64,000 nucleotides of DNA from Halothiobacillus diazotrophicus (GCF_001663815.1 NZ_CP016027.1:1364001-1428000); one strand, 5' to 3'. Positions 8,829 through 18,014 are shown, numbered from the stretch's first letter. Program-made: numbers and translations. The notes: generated by a model not told the origin, from the letters alone.

Positions 8829-9719
8829 ATGACTCGCTCCACCCTCCCCCCTCGTATCCAGAATGCCCATCGCCGCAGGCAAAACGGGCAAAGCCTGGTC
8901 GAAATGGCGATTGCCCTCACGGTACTGGTGCCACTGGCGGCGGGCATCATGCTCTTGGGACAATTTATACACATAAAATTGCAAACCCAGAACGCCGCCC
9001 GTGAAGCCGCCTGGGCAGCAACGGTAGACCCCGCACTGGCCACGGCATCATTGCCGAATCGGACACAGGAAGAAGCAAGACTGCGTCAACATCAGTTTGC
9101 AAATGCCAATACAGCCCTGCGTAGTGGCGGGGCGTCGCCCGCACAATTGCCCGACCCCATGCTAACTACGTTCGCGGGCAGAGCCTTACTCAAACCGGGT
9201 GACCTGACGTTAACCGTCTACCAGCAGCAAGCAGCGCCAAGTTACCTGAGTAATGTCATAGGCATATTCGGAAACGCCCTCTCTCAATTGGGTTTCGACA
9301 GCACCCTGCCCCCGAATCGTCAAGGACTGATCACTGCTGAAGTCCATGCTAATACCCAAAAAATCCGAGGGCATAGTGGGTCGCCATTGACGTTTTTGGG
9401 CGACCTTGCGACTCGTCGTCTGGACTTCTCGTCCAAAACCGTTTTATTAGCTGACCCCTGGGATGCAGCAGGCAGCGGCGAAACCTTGAATGGTCAAATG
9501 GCGGGCGGAGCCTATGCCAATCGCACGGTTCGCGGTGTCATCGAACCCCTGGTACCAACCACATGGCTGAAAGGCGGTTTCAAATCAGCAATCCTGAGTT
9601 CGGTTCACCTGCTCGGAAGCATTCCGCTGATGGATCAACTCATTACCCCGGGTCTTAATAATTATGAGCTCGGCCGAACCGCCCCGGATGTCGTCCCTGT
9701 CGACAAGCTGGTGAAGTAG
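8829..9719 (+). CDS. TadE-like pilus-assembly pseudopilin
   Basis: 296 residues. A basic leader with 'NGQSLVEMAIALTVLVPLAA' (the TadE-like cleavage and helix region, with Glu at the fifth position after Gly) is followed by a transmembrane helix and 'NAAREAAWAA', typical of TadE/TadF. The long C-terminal region should be extracytoplasmic. TadE/F proteins are pseudopilins processed by the TadV peptidase and needed for Flp pilus biogenesis. It is 7 bp after the exported-family gene and one base before the next gene. Confidence 0.75.
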   Translation: MTRSTLPPRIQNAHRRRQNGQSLVEMAIALTVLVPLAAGIMLLGQFIHIKLQTQNAAREAAWAATVDPALATASLPNRTQEEARLRQHQFANANTALRSGGASPAQLPDPMLTTFAGRALLKPGDLTLTVYQQQAAPSYLSNVIGIFGNALSQLGFDSTLPPNRQGLITAEVHANTQKIRGHSGSPLTFLGDLATRRLDFSSKTVLLADPWDAAGSGETLNGQMAGGAYANRTVRGVIEPLVPTTWLKGGFKSAILSSVHLLGSIPLMDQLITPGLNNYELGRTAPDVVPVDKLVK

Positions 9720-9720
9720 C

Positions 9721-10410
9721 ATGAACGCTCAAAGACCGAACAAACGACTTTGGCGCCAGATGATTATCCATCTCGGTCTCTGGCTACCAATTACGGCCAT
9801 GGCCGGGTTGTTCTCCTGGCCTACGCCCCCATTGCCCCCAGACACCACGACCCAAAACGTAGCGGGGCGGATCGTCTTCAACGGCCTGGACATGCACGCC
9901 CAGACATTTTCGTCGCCCCGATCGCCGGACGAGATTCTGGCGTTTTATCGCAAAGCTTGGGCAGGACAAGTCGTCGTCAACCCGATGGGGCATGAACAGG
10001 TCATCGGTCACCGTCAGGGCGATTATTTCATGACGGTCCAGGTCAGTGCGGCGGGCGGCGGGAGCAAGGGCAATATCGGGGTGGTCGATATCACCTCCGC
10101 CCCCGCGCATTTCGTGCCGGGCGAGGGCCTGCCCAAACCGATGGACTCCAAAGTGTTCAACGACATCCGTTACCCCGACGACCCCATCCCCTCGCGCATG
10201 GTCGCCCTGCAGAACCACTTGTCACCGCGCCAGAACGCCGGCTTTTACCGCGAGCGACTGGCGGGTGACGGCTGGAAGCCCGTGGACGATCATTGCAGTG
10301 CGTCCGGCTGCGTGCTGGATTATCAGCGGGGCGACCAAAAAATGAATCTGGCGATCACGCCGGGTCCACAGGGTCGATCGCAACTCGTCATGACGATTCA
10401 GAACCCTTAG
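9721..10410 (+). CDS. Exported protein of the tad locus, function unknown
   Basis: 229 residues with a signal-like N-terminus (residues 12-30, 'MIIHLGLWLPITAMAG'). Two regions look like related half-domains: 'SPDEILAFYRKAW' near residue 63 and 'SPRQNAGFYRERLAGDGW' near residue 166, each followed by a strand-rich stretch. This suggests an internal duplication of a small alpha/beta domain. Two Cys close together ('DDHCSASGCVLDY') may form a disulfide. No family name can be given. It is tightly packed between the TadE-like gene and the second pilin gene. Confidence 0.65.
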   Translation: MNAQRPNKRLWRQMIIHLGLWLPITAMAGLFSWPTPPLPPDTTTQNVAGRIVFNGLDMHAQTFSSPRSPDEILAFYRKAWAGQVVVNPMGHEQVIGHRQGDYFMTVQVSAAGGGSKGNIGVVDITSAPAHFVPGEGLPKPMDSKVFNDIRYPDDPIPSRMVALQNHLSPRQNAGFYRERLAGDGWKPVDDHCSASGCVLDYQRGDQKMNLAITPGPQGRSQLVMTIQNP

Positions 10411-10417
10411 GTATCCG

Positions 10418-10621
10418 ATGAAAAACCACCCATGCCAACCCGGTGCCCCCAAACGACTGCCGCGATATCGCCGACAGCATGGTGCGGCCCTGGCCGAATA
10501 CGCCATCGTCACGTTTTTGTTCGTGCTGGTGCTGGTGGGCGGGCCGAATGTACTTCATCAGTTGGCGCAGGCATTGAGCGATGCCTACCAGAGCTTTGTG
10601 TTCGCCTTGTCGGCCCCCTAA
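10418..10621 (+). CDS. Flp-like small prepilin, second copy
   Basis: 67 residues. A basic leader ends 'RRQHGAALAEYAIVTFLFVLV', which fits the Flp/TadE cleavage pattern (Gly, then Ala-Leu-Ala-Glu-Tyr and a hydrophobic helix), and a short amphipathic tail follows. It differs from the first pilin at 4869 and could be a minor pilin. It begins 7 bp after the preceding gene and lies 39 bp before cpaB. Confidence 0.7.
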   Translation: MKNHPCQPGAPKRLPRYRRQHGAALAEYAIVTFLFVLVLVGGPNVLHQLAQALSDAYQSFVFALSAP

Positions 10622-10660
10622 CCCCGAAGACTCCCTGAAATCTCTACAAAGGACTTGTCG

Positions 10661-11437
10661 ATGCCAAGGATCAATCGAAATGTTGTTTACATTCTGGTCG
10701 CTCTGTTGCTGGGCGTTCTGGCCAGCTTCATGGCCATCCAGTACATCAATGGACAGGTCGCCGCGCGCACCCACGCCCCGGTACAGGCGAAAACGCGTGC
10801 CGTCGTCGTACCGACGCACGATCTCAAGGCGGGAGACACGCTGACCGCGGACGACGTTGCCTCACGGGATATCCCCCAGGACTTCGTACCGGCCGACGTA
10901 CTGACGCCAGATAACTACGGCAGTTACCTGGGCCAGGTGCTCCGCACGCCTCTGGCCCAGGGCGCCCCCATTCCCACAACGGCTCTGGAGCAGATCGCCG
11001 ACCACTTCTCCGCCATCATCAACCCGGATGACGTGGCTTACACGATACAGGTGAACGAAACCAACTCGATCTCGGGCTTGATCGTGCCGGGCGATCACAT
11101 CGACATCTTGCTGCTGGTGTCCAAAAACGAGAAAGACACTATCCGTCCGCTGTTGAGCGACGTGCTCGTTCTGGCGACCGGCAAACGCGCCCGAGGGCTG
11201 AAGACCGGCGACCATGCCACCGACAGCAGCTTTTCCAATGTCACGCTGGAACTCAGCCCCCGCAATGCGCAGCGCCTCAGCATGGCCAAGAAAATCGGTC
11301 AGTTGCGGGTCATGCTGCGCTCGCCGGAAAACCGGGGCGATCTCAATCTGAAACTACTCAGCGAAGCGGATCTGCTGGGTACCGGCCGACCGGGATACGG
11401 TCGAGGCGTTCAATTCATCATAGGCGGGAGTCACTAG
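10661..11437 (+). CDS. cpaB: Flp pilus assembly protein CpaB (RcpC), SAF domain
   Basis: 258 residues from ATG 10661 (AAAGGA upstream; a TTG two codons earlier is less likely). A single N-terminal transmembrane helix (residues 8-27) is followed by a SAF-like domain: 'VVVPTHDLKAGDTLTADDVASRDIP', 'YLGQVLRTPLAQGAPI'. A CpaB/RcpC region follows with 'ISGLIVPGDHIDILL'. CpaB works in the periplasm with the secretin. The next gene, cpaC, starts 3 bp later. Confidence 0.9.
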   Translation: MPRINRNVVYILVALLLGVLASFMAIQYINGQVAARTHAPVQAKTRAVVVPTHDLKAGDTLTADDVASRDIPQDFVPADVLTPDNYGSYLGQVLRTPLAQGAPIPTTALEQIADHFSAIINPDDVAYTIQVNETNSISGLIVPGDHIDILLLVSKNEKDTIRPLLSDVLVLATGKRARGLKTGDHATDSSFSNVTLELSPRNAQRLSMAKKIGQLRVMLRSPENRGDLNLKLLSEADLLGTGRPGYGRGVQFIIGGSH

Positions 11438-11440
11438 CTC

Positions 11441-12793
11441 ATGGATTCGAGTTTTCATCACGGCATTTTCCGGCGAGCGGCAGGCATACTGTATTGGATC
11501 GGCCTCATTGGCCTGTTTTCCACCGCGGCCATAGCCAGCCCCCCAACGCCCCAGATACCCGAGACACTCACCCTATACGCCGGGCAGGCGGTGGTGCGTG
11601 ATGCCCCCGGCCCCCTCAAGCGCGTGGCCGTGGGCAATGGCAGTCTGGTCGAAGTACGTGTACTCGATCACAACCAGATGGTGATCATTGCCAACAAACC
11701 GGGAGATACCTCACTGCAGCTTTGGATGCGCAATGGGCAGCAACGCAACATCTCACTCCATATCGTGACGGGGAACACCGATCAGGTGGCCGATCTGGTG
11801 CGTCGGCTTCTTGATCACAATCCGGCCATCGCCGTGAATACGGTGGGCGGCAATGTCGTCTTAACCGGGACCAATCTGACACAAGAAGATCTCACCCAGA
11901 TCGCCGCCATCAAGAAGGTCTATCCGCAGGTACTGGATTTCACCCAGGCCAACGCAGTGCAGATGAAACCCATGGTGATGATGAAAGTGCGCATCATGGA
12001 ATTCGACAAAAACGCCATGAACAAAATCGGTATTCAGTGGGGATCGGTGCTGGATGGTCCCGGTGGAGGTCTGGCCCACGACTGGTCGGGCAATTCGCAA
12101 TTCCGCATGACACCGAGCACCTTCGGCGGTATCGATGGCACCGGCCAAACCGTGAAACTGCCCCTCGCGCTGTCCGGCACCCCCGCCTACTTTGGCCTGG
12201 TGACGTCGATCACCTCGAAAATCAACCTGATGATGCAGACCGGCAATGCCTGGGAACTGGCCACGCCACAGTTGGCGGCGCGTAGCGGCGGCGTCGCGGA
12301 TTTCCTGGTGGGTGGTGAAGTCCCCATCCCGGTCACCCAGGGGCTGGGTCAAACCTCGGTCGAATACAAGCCCTACGGCATCAAACTGCACATCGAACCC
12401 GTGGTCAGTAGCGACGGCAACATCACCACCAGCGTCAAAGCCGAGATCAGCCATATCGACCCCAGTGTAACGGTACAGGGTTACCCAGGGTTTCTGACTC
12501 GAAAAGCCAGCACCGAAGTCAACGTGCATGAAGGGCAGACCATCGTCATTTCCGGCTTGGTCGACTCTTCCGGCTCCAAAGCCCTGGACGAAGTCCCAGG
12601 GCTGGGTCAGATACCGGTGCTGGGCGAGCTGTTCCGCTCGCACAATTTCCAAGCCAAACGCACCGATCTTGTGATTTTCGTCACGCCCTACATCGTCACG
12701 CCCCACTCGCCGCGCAATCAGAACCTGATCGACAAGAGCAACCATTTGCGCGACGACTTCCAGAAAGCCATGGGCGACAACATCATCAACTGA
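11441..12793 (+). CDS. cpaC: Tad pilus secretin CpaC (RcpA)
   Basis: 450 residues with a signal peptide (residues 10-35, ending 'AAIASP'). The N-terminal domain ('ETLTLYAGQAVVRDAPGPLKRVAVGN') is the pilus-assembly/BON-like secretin N-domain. The C-terminal half is a type II/III secretin core with 'ARSGGVADFLVGGEVPIPV' and the terminal signature 'VPGLGQIPVLGELFRS', then 'TDLVIFVTPYIV'. It forms the outer-membrane channel for the Flp pilus. It lies between cpaB and cpaF. Confidence 0.93.
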   Translation: MDSSFHHGIFRRAAGILYWIGLIGLFSTAAIASPPTPQIPETLTLYAGQAVVRDAPGPLKRVAVGNGSLVEVRVLDHNQMVIIANKPGDTSLQLWMRNGQQRNISLHIVTGNTDQVADLVRRLLDHNPAIAVNTVGGNVVLTGTNLTQEDLTQIAAIKKVYPQVLDFTQANAVQMKPMVMMKVRIMEFDKNAMNKIGIQWGSVLDGPGGGLAHDWSGNSQFRMTPSTFGGIDGTGQTVKLPLALSGTPAYFGLVTSITSKINLMMQTGNAWELATPQLAARSGGVADFLVGGEVPIPVTQGLGQTSVEYKPYGIKLHIEPVVSSDGNITTSVKAEISHIDPSVTVQGYPGFLTRKASTEVNVHEGQTIVISGLVDSSGSKALDEVPGLGQIPVLGELFRSHNFQAKRTDLVIFVTPYIVTPHSPRNQNLIDKSNHLRDDFQKAMGDNIIN

Positions 12794-12807
12794 ACGGGAG
12801 GGAAACC

Positions 12808-14520
12808 ATGTTCGTGGTAGAGATCGAAACGTCGAATCGGGCCCCTCGTCAGGTTCGATGCCTGAACGACAGTTGCGGCATCGGGCGGGGCGAGGACAAC
12901 CTCATCATGCTGCAGGGCTGGAACATCGCCGGAGAACACGCCCGAATCCACGCGCGGCACGACGGTGCCTACATTCAGGCACTCAGCGGCCGGACGCCCA
13001 TCATCGTGAACGGCGACCGGGTGCAGGAACAGCACGGTCCCCTGCGCCGGGAGGACATCGTCGCCATCGGGGCCTATCGGTTGCGCATCCTGGCCGAGTC
13101 GGAACACACATCGCCGGCACCGGCCGAGAAGGAACCCGTGCAAGCCGTGCCTGATGGCGCCCCACAGGCGGGGGAAACAACGCAGGTTTCGAATTCGACG
13201 GCGACTGTCAGGCCACCTCTGCCATTGCAGAACTCCGAGATGCTGTCCTGGCGACAGCGTATCCATTTCGCCCTGGTCAAACAGATGGATCTGCGCCGGG
13301 TCGACGTTCACGGCATGTCCGATGAGGAGCTTCGCGCCAAAACGGCAGCCCTTATCGAAGAAATCATCGAGAGAGAAGCTACGGAACTGCCGTCCGACAT
13401 CGAACGCAGCCGGCTGGCGAAGGAGGTGCTGGACGAAGCCATCGGTCTGGGACCGCTGGAAGATCTGATCGCCGACGACAGCGTGACCGAAATCATGGTC
13501 AATCGGTCCGACGAGATCTTCATCGAGCGCGCCGGCCGAATCGAACGTTCGCCGGTCATCTTCACCGGCGACAAGGCGGTCCTGTCCGTCATCGAACGGA
13601 TCGTCGCTCCGCTGGGTCGACGGATCGACGAAAGCTCGCCCATGGTCGATGCCCGACTGCCGGACGGTTCCCGCGTCAATGCCGTCATTCCGCCCGTGGC
13701 CCTGCGCGGCCCAAGCCTCAGCATCCGGAAATTCAGCAAGCGCAAGATGAGCGGAAGAGATCTTCTGGCCTATGAATCCTGCAATGCCGCGATGCTGGAA
13801 TTCATCGAGATGGCCGTGCGGGAAAAAAGGAACATCATCGTCACGGGAGGTACCGGCTCGGGCAAGACCACCCTCCTGAACATCCTCTCGAACTACATCC
13901 CCGAACACGAGCGGATCGTCACCATCGAGGACGCCGCCGAACTCAAGCTGACTCAGCCCAATCTCGTCGCGATGGAGTCCCGGCCACCCAACCTAGAAGG
14001 CAAGGGGCAGATCGTGATTCGCGATCTCGTCCGCAACAGCCTGCGGATGCGTCCGGACCGGATCGTGGTGGGCGAGTGCCGTGGGGGCGAGGCACTGGAC
14101 ATGCTGCAGGCCATGAACACGGGCCACGAGGGCTCGATGACCACCGCCCACGCCAACACGCCGCGCGACGCCCTCTCGCGACTGGAAGTGATGGTACTGA
14201 TGTCGAGCATGGATCTGCCGGTCGCCGTCGTTCGCGAACAGATCGCCTCTGCCGTCGATCTCATCATCCATCAGCGTCGCTTTCCCTGCGGTTCACGCAA
14301 GATCACTCACATCTGCGAGGTGACGGGCATCGAAAGCGGCACGATCCAGACCCAGGACATCTTCCTATTCCGGGGGCGAGATCATGGCAACGCCGACAAG
14401 AAGGTCCGCGGAAAATTCGTCGCCACCGGTGCCGTGCCCGAGTTTTACGAGGAGTTGGCAGAACGGGGGGTCGCGGTCGATCTGTCGATCTTCAAACCTG
14501 CCGACGGGGAAACCCCATGA
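12808..14520 (+). CDS. cpaF: Tad pilus ATPase CpaF/TadA with N-terminal FHA domain
   Basis: 570 residues, longer than a plain CpaF (about 420-480). Residues 1-95 form an FHA-like phosphothreonine-binding module: 'GIGRGEDN', 'HARIHAR', 'VNGDRV'. A Pro/Glu-rich linker follows, and then the type II/IV secretion ATPase from about residue 170. The Walker A motif GGTGSGKT is at residues 347-354, with 'TIEDAAELKL' and 'HEGSMTTAHANTPRDAL' downstream. It powers pilus extrusion at the inner membrane. The FHA domain suggests phospho-dependent control by a Ser/Thr kinase, an inference since no kinase is in the window. It overlaps tadB by four bases (ATGA). Confidence 0.92.
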   Translation: MFVVEIETSNRAPRQVRCLNDSCGIGRGEDNLIMLQGWNIAGEHARIHARHDGAYIQALSGRTPIIVNGDRVQEQHGPLRREDIVAIGAYRLRILAESEHTSPAPAEKEPVQAVPDGAPQAGETTQVSNSTATVRPPLPLQNSEMLSWRQRIHFALVKQMDLRRVDVHGMSDEELRAKTAALIEEIIEREATELPSDIERSRLAKEVLDEAIGLGPLEDLIADDSVTEIMVNRSDEIFIERAGRIERSPVIFTGDKAVLSVIERIVAPLGRRIDESSPMVDARLPDGSRVNAVIPPVALRGPSLSIRKFSKRKMSGRDLLAYESCNAAMLEFIEMAVREKRNIIVTGGTGSGKTTLLNILSNYIPEHERIVTIEDAAELKLTQPNLVAMESRPPNLEGKGQIVIRDLVRNSLRMRPDRIVVGECRGGEALDMLQAMNTGHEGSMTTAHANTPRDALSRLEVMVLMSSMDLPVAVVREQIASAVDLIIHQRRFPCGSRKITHICEVTGIESGTIQTQDIFLFRGRDHGNADKKVRGKFVATGAVPEFYEELAERGVAVDLSIFKPADGETP

Positions 14521-15371
14521 ACGACAACCTCATGGCCGTCGTCCTCGTCGTGTTCCTCAGCGTGACGCTGTTCGGCTACGTGCTGATGCGCGGCACGATC
14601 GCATTCATGGGGCGTTATCGAGAAACCTTCACCGAACAGGCCAGCTTCACCCTCGCGGACATGTTCCTGTTCCTGGACACCCATGTTCTGTGGCGCATCA
14701 ACCTCGTCGCCTTTATTGCCATCCCGCTGCTGCTGTGGTTTCTCACGAACAACCTCGTGCTCGTGGCCGTGGCCCTGGGGGTGATCGCCATCCTGCCGAA
14801 AAAACTGTACGCCGTATTGCGTCAACGACGAATCGACAAGATCCAGCAGCAGTTACCCGATGGCCTGATGATGGTCGCCGGCAGCATGCGGGCAGGTCTC
14901 GGCTTCGCACCGGCGCTTGAAAGCCTCGCCCGCGACACCGATCCGCCCTTGGCTCAGGAGTTCGCGCTCGTCCTGCGCGAACAGCGCATGGGCATCAAGC
15001 TGGAAGAAGCGCTGGCCCACTTCAACCAGCGCGTGCCGGTTCAGGACGTCACGCTGTTCGTGTCGGCCGTGAGCATCTCGCGCGAGGTGGGCGGCAACCT
15101 CGCCGAAAGCCTTGCGTCTCTGGCGGAAACCCTCCGACGCCGCCTGATCATGGAAGGTAAGGTGAAATCCCTGACCGCTCAGGGACGACTCCAGGGCATC
15201 GTCATGGCCCTGATGCCGGTGGGGCTGATCGCCTTTCTCTCGCTTGCCTACCCCGACACCATGCACGACCTCTACCACACGCCCATTGGCTGGGGCATCG
15301 TCGGCATCGCCGTCGTCATGGAATACCTCGGGTACCGGATGAGCCTCAAGATCGTGACCATCGACATATGA
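14517..15371 (+). CDS. tadB: Tad pilus inner-membrane platform protein TadB
   Basis: 284 residues from ATG 14517, whose ATGA overlaps the cpaF stop. Hydrophobic helices lie at about residues 5-25 and 60-95 and at the C-terminus, with a T2SSF-type cytoplasmic domain between ('QQQLPDGLMMVAGSMRAGLGF', 'VSAVSISREVGGNLAESL'). With TadC it forms the inner-membrane platform moved by the CpaF ATPase. The upstream extension of this frame to 14076 overlaps cpaF and is not coding. Confidence 0.9.
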   Translation: MNDNLMAVVLVVFLSVTLFGYVLMRGTIAFMGRYRETFTEQASFTLADMFLFLDTHVLWRINLVAFIAIPLLLWFLTNNLVLVAVALGVIAILPKKLYAVLRQRRIDKIQQQLPDGLMMVAGSMRAGLGFAPALESLARDTDPPLAQEFALVLREQRMGIKLEEALAHFNQRVPVQDVTLFVSAVSISREVGGNLAESLASLAETLRRRLIMEGKVKSLTAQGRLQGIVMALMPVGLIAFLSLAYPDTMHDLYHTPIGWGIVGIAVVMEYLGYRMSLKIVTIDI

Positions 15372-16264
15372 ATACCACCACCTTCGTCCTACTTATCGGC
15401 CTACTCATCAGCAGCTCCGTCGGACTGCTGTTCTGGGCCGTCACCGGTTTCCTTCGGGACGTCCCGGAATCCGATCGCCAGTTTCATGATCCGCTGCCCC
15501 TTGGCCTGCGCCTCATCTGGCCCCTGGTCAATGCCGTCACCTTCGTGATCGCGCCCAGACTCTCGCCGGACAAGCTCGAGAAGGCCCACCACGACCTGCA
15601 AACCGCCGGACAGGACTTCGTCCTCACGCCGGAACAGCTCTACGGATTACGCGTCGTGGCCATGGTACTGGTCATCGGTTTTCTCTGGCTGATCCTCACC
15701 ATGCTCCACAAACAGACGCTCCCCCTCTATGGCGGCGCGCTCCTGTTTGGCGGCCTGCTGGGTTGGCTCTATCCCAGCCTGTGGCTCACGGAGCGGCGCA
15801 ATCAGCGTCGCCGTCTGATCATCAAGGATCTGCCGATCTATCTCGACTTCATCACCATGGCCGTTGAGGCCGGCCTCAACATGACCGGCGGCATCGAACA
15901 GGCCACCCTCAAGGGCCCCAAGGGCCCGCTGTCCCAGGAATTCACGCGCCTGCTGCGTGACATGCGCTCGGGACTCTCCCGCGCCGAAGCCTTGCAACGC
16001 CTGGCCGATCGAGTCGACATGCCGCAGATCTCCACCTTCACCGGCACGCTGATCCAGGCAGACCGGGTGGGCGCCAGTCTCGGCAGCAGCCTGCGTGCCC
16101 AGGCCGAACAGCGCCGGGAAGAACGCTTCCTGCGCGCGGAAAAACTCGCGCTCGAGGCCCCGGTCAAGATGATGCTGCCGCTCGTCATGTTCTTCTTTCC
16201 ACTGATTTTTCTGTTTCTGGCGTACTTCATCTATCTGCGGATGCAGCAGGAGGGCATTCTATGA
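15368..16264 (+). CDS. tadC: Tad pilus inner-membrane platform protein TadC
   Basis: 298 residues, overlapping tadB by four bases. Helices lie near the N-terminus (5-27), at about residues 95-145 and at the C-terminus ('MLPLVMFFFPLIFLFLAYF'). The T2SSF domain carries 'DLPIYLDFITMAVEAGLNMTGGI' and 'DRVGASLGSSLRAQAEQRREER', typical of TadC. It is the partner of TadB. It overlaps the DUF192 gene by four bases, so this part of the locus is translationally coupled. Confidence 0.9.
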   Translation: MNTTTFVLLIGLLISSSVGLLFWAVTGFLRDVPESDRQFHDPLPLGLRLIWPLVNAVTFVIAPRLSPDKLEKAHHDLQTAGQDFVLTPEQLYGLRVVAMVLVIGFLWLILTMLHKQTLPLYGGALLFGGLLGWLYPSLWLTERRNQRRRLIIKDLPIYLDFITMAVEAGLNMTGGIEQATLKGPKGPLSQEFTRLLRDMRSGLSRAEALQRLADRVDMPQISTFTGTLIQADRVGASLGSSLRAQAEQRREERFLRAEKLALEAPVKMMLPLVMFFFPLIFLFLAYFIYLRMQQEGIL

Positions 16265-16614
16265 ATCCCGGCAGTATTTACCGTCACGGTCAACCCATCG
16301 TTCCCCTGGCCTGGCAAGCCGACCGTCCCTGGAGCCGTTTGCGGGGCCTGCTCGGGCGACCGCCCCTGGCCAACGATGCACAACAGGCCCTCTGGCTCGT
16401 ACCCTGCGGCAGCATTCATACCTTCGGCATGCGTTATTCGCTGGATATCGTTTTCCTCAATCGCGACGGACATGTGCTCGACTGGCACGAACACGTCAAG
16501 CCTTGGCGAATGCGGCAATGCCACGGCGCCCATCAGACCGTCGAGCTTGCCCCCGGCAGCCTGTCTCGATTGACCCCGCAATGTGGAGAGCACTGGCAAT
16601 GGCGCTGCAAATGA
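16261..16614 (+). CDS. DUF192 family protein
   Basis: 117 residues with the DUF192 pattern: 'SRLRGLLGRPPL', 'LVPCGSIHTFGMRYSLDIVFLNRDG', and a C-terminal 'VELAPGSLSRL'. No signal peptide is seen, unlike some DUF192 proteins. The biochemical role of the family is not established. Start ATG 16261 overlaps the tadC stop, and the end overlaps the start of the TPR lipoprotein gene, so it sits inside the tad operon. Confidence 0.8.
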   Translation: MNPGSIYRHGQPIVPLAWQADRPWSRLRGLLGRPPLANDAQQALWLVPCGSIHTFGMRYSLDIVFLNRDGHVLDWHEHVKPWRMRQCHGAHQTVELAPGSLSRLTPQCGEHWQWRCK

Positions 16615-17129
16615 CTTTCCGCGGCATGGCCCTGGGCCTCGTCATCCTCGGAGCGGGCCTGACCGGTTGCGCGACACAGCCGCACTCGGAAAATCTCCCC
16701 GACGTCATGGCCTTGCAGCAACATGCCCGTCTCGCCTACGCCGAAGGTAATCTGCCCCAGGCCCAGGCGGACTATCGACAGCTGACACACCTGCTGCCGG
16801 AAGACGAAGACACCTGGTTTCATCTGGGCAACGCCTACGCACGCGGCAATCAGCCAGCCCTGGCCGTCGAAGCCTATCGACACGTGCTGGGTCACGATGC
16901 GGCCTATGCCAAGGCATGGCACAACCTCGGCATCGTGCTGATGCAACAGGCCGAAGCGGCGTTCGCAGAAAGCGCCCGTCACGCCCATGGCGACCCGACG
17001 CTCCAGAAAGCAAGTCTGGTGATGGCCCAACGAATCGCCCGATTGACACAACCCGAACCGAACGCGGCGCCGAACAGCGTACCTGAAGCCGCCACACCAC
17101 CCCCGTCGCCGGCCGTACCGGAGAATTGA
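16599..17129 (+). CDS. tadD: TadD-like TPR lipoprotein
   Basis: 176 residues from ATG 16599, preceded by GGAGAG at 9 bases. The N-terminal helix ends in the lipobox LTGC (Cys about residue 24), so it is a lipoprotein. Two to three TPR units follow: 'HARLAYAEGNLPQAQADYRQL', 'TWFHLGNAYARGNQPALAVEAY', 'KAWHNLGIVLMQQ'. The C-terminal tail is Pro-rich. TadD in other Tad systems is a TPR lipoprotein needed for pilus assembly. It overlaps the DUF192 gene by 16 bases. Confidence 0.8.
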   Translation: MALQMTFRGMALGLVILGAGLTGCATQPHSENLPDVMALQQHARLAYAEGNLPQAQADYRQLTHLLPEDEDTWFHLGNAYARGNQPALAVEAYRHVLGHDAAYAKAWHNLGIVLMQQAEAAFAESARHAHGDPTLQKASLVMAQRIARLTQPEPNAAPNSVPEAATPPPSPAVPEN

Positions 17130-17132
17130 ATC

Positions 17133-17948
17133 ATGATCCGTCACCCCACCAACCGTAGCCAGCGCGGCCAGGGATTGGTCGAAGCGGTGATCGTCATTCC
17201 CGTTTTCGGCGTGCTCCTGCTCGGCATCTTTCAAGGCGTGCTGCTCTACCGAGCCAAGGCCACGCTGGACTACGCCGCCCTCATGGCCGCCCGCAGCGGC
17301 GCCACGCATTTCGCCCAACCCGGCCCGATGCTCGACGGCCTCGCCCGGGGCCTCATGCCCCTCTACAGCCACCAGACAGGCGGCACCACATTGATCGCCG
17401 CCTACGCCAAAGCCAAGGCCGACCTGCAACTGGCCCAGGCAGCAAGCATCCACATCGCCAGCCCCACCCGGGCGGCCTTCAACGACTTCCAGCAACCCGA
17501 ATTCGACGGCGTGAAGGCCATCCCCAACGACAGCCTGCCCTTCCGCGGCAGCCACATCGGCCCGCAGAGCCACCTCACCGTACAGGACGCCAACCTGCTC
17601 AAGATCCGCGTCACCTATCAGTACCCCCTGATCGTGCCGATCATCGACCGGCTCATCGGCCACCTCGATCTGGCCCGAACCGCAGCCGCAGGACACAAGG
17701 TGTACAGCCTCGGTATCCAGGCCCAGGCCACCGTCTATATGCAAACGCCAATTCGCGATCCCAAGCTGCTGCCGACGGGCACTGGCACTGGCGGAAATGG
17801 AAATGCCGGAGGCGGAAATAACAAACCGGGAGCCCCTCAAGGGAGTGGGAATACCGCACCACCACCAGCTCCACCACCCAGCGGATCTGGCGGCTCGACG
17901 CCCCCAACTGGCTGCACCCCAAGCGCAGGCATCTGTTGCATTACTTGA
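17133..17948 (+). CDS. TadE-like pseudopilin with low-complexity Cys-ended tail
   Basis: 271 residues. 'SQRGQGLVEAVIVIPVFGVLLLGI' is the TadE-like cleavage site and helix; 'YRAKATLDYAALMAARSGA' follows as in TadE. The last ~60 residues switch to Gly/Asn/Pro-rich low complexity, then end 'GCTPSAGICCIT' with three Cys in the last 11 residues. The tail may be a flexible, disulfide-capped surface arm; this is inference. It is the last recognised gene of the tad locus, three bases after tadD and 66 bp before the first RHS gene. Confidence 0.75.
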   Translation: MIRHPTNRSQRGQGLVEAVIVIPVFGVLLLGIFQGVLLYRAKATLDYAALMAARSGATHFAQPGPMLDGLARGLMPLYSHQTGGTTLIAAYAKAKADLQLAQAASIHIASPTRAAFNDFQQPEFDGVKAIPNDSLPFRGSHIGPQSHLTVQDANLLKIRVTYQYPLIVPIIDRLIGHLDLARTAAAGHKVYSLGIQAQATVYMQTPIRDPKLLPTGTGTGGNGNAGGGNNKPGAPQGSGNTAPPPAPPPSGSGGSTPPTGCTPSAGICCIT

Positions 17949-18014
17949 GTCCGAAACCCACCGCGCCATTGAAGGCACCGCAAGGATTGCAGATCAAACG
18001 GAATAGATGGATCT

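Noticed and set aside
12718-13908. 396-codon minus-strand frame
   Set aside because: Antisense to cpaF including its FHA part; no independent support.
14076-14516. N-terminal extension of tadB
   Set aside because: It would overlap the cpaF reading frame by 440 bases. The ATGA overlap start at 14517 matches the TadB N-terminus.
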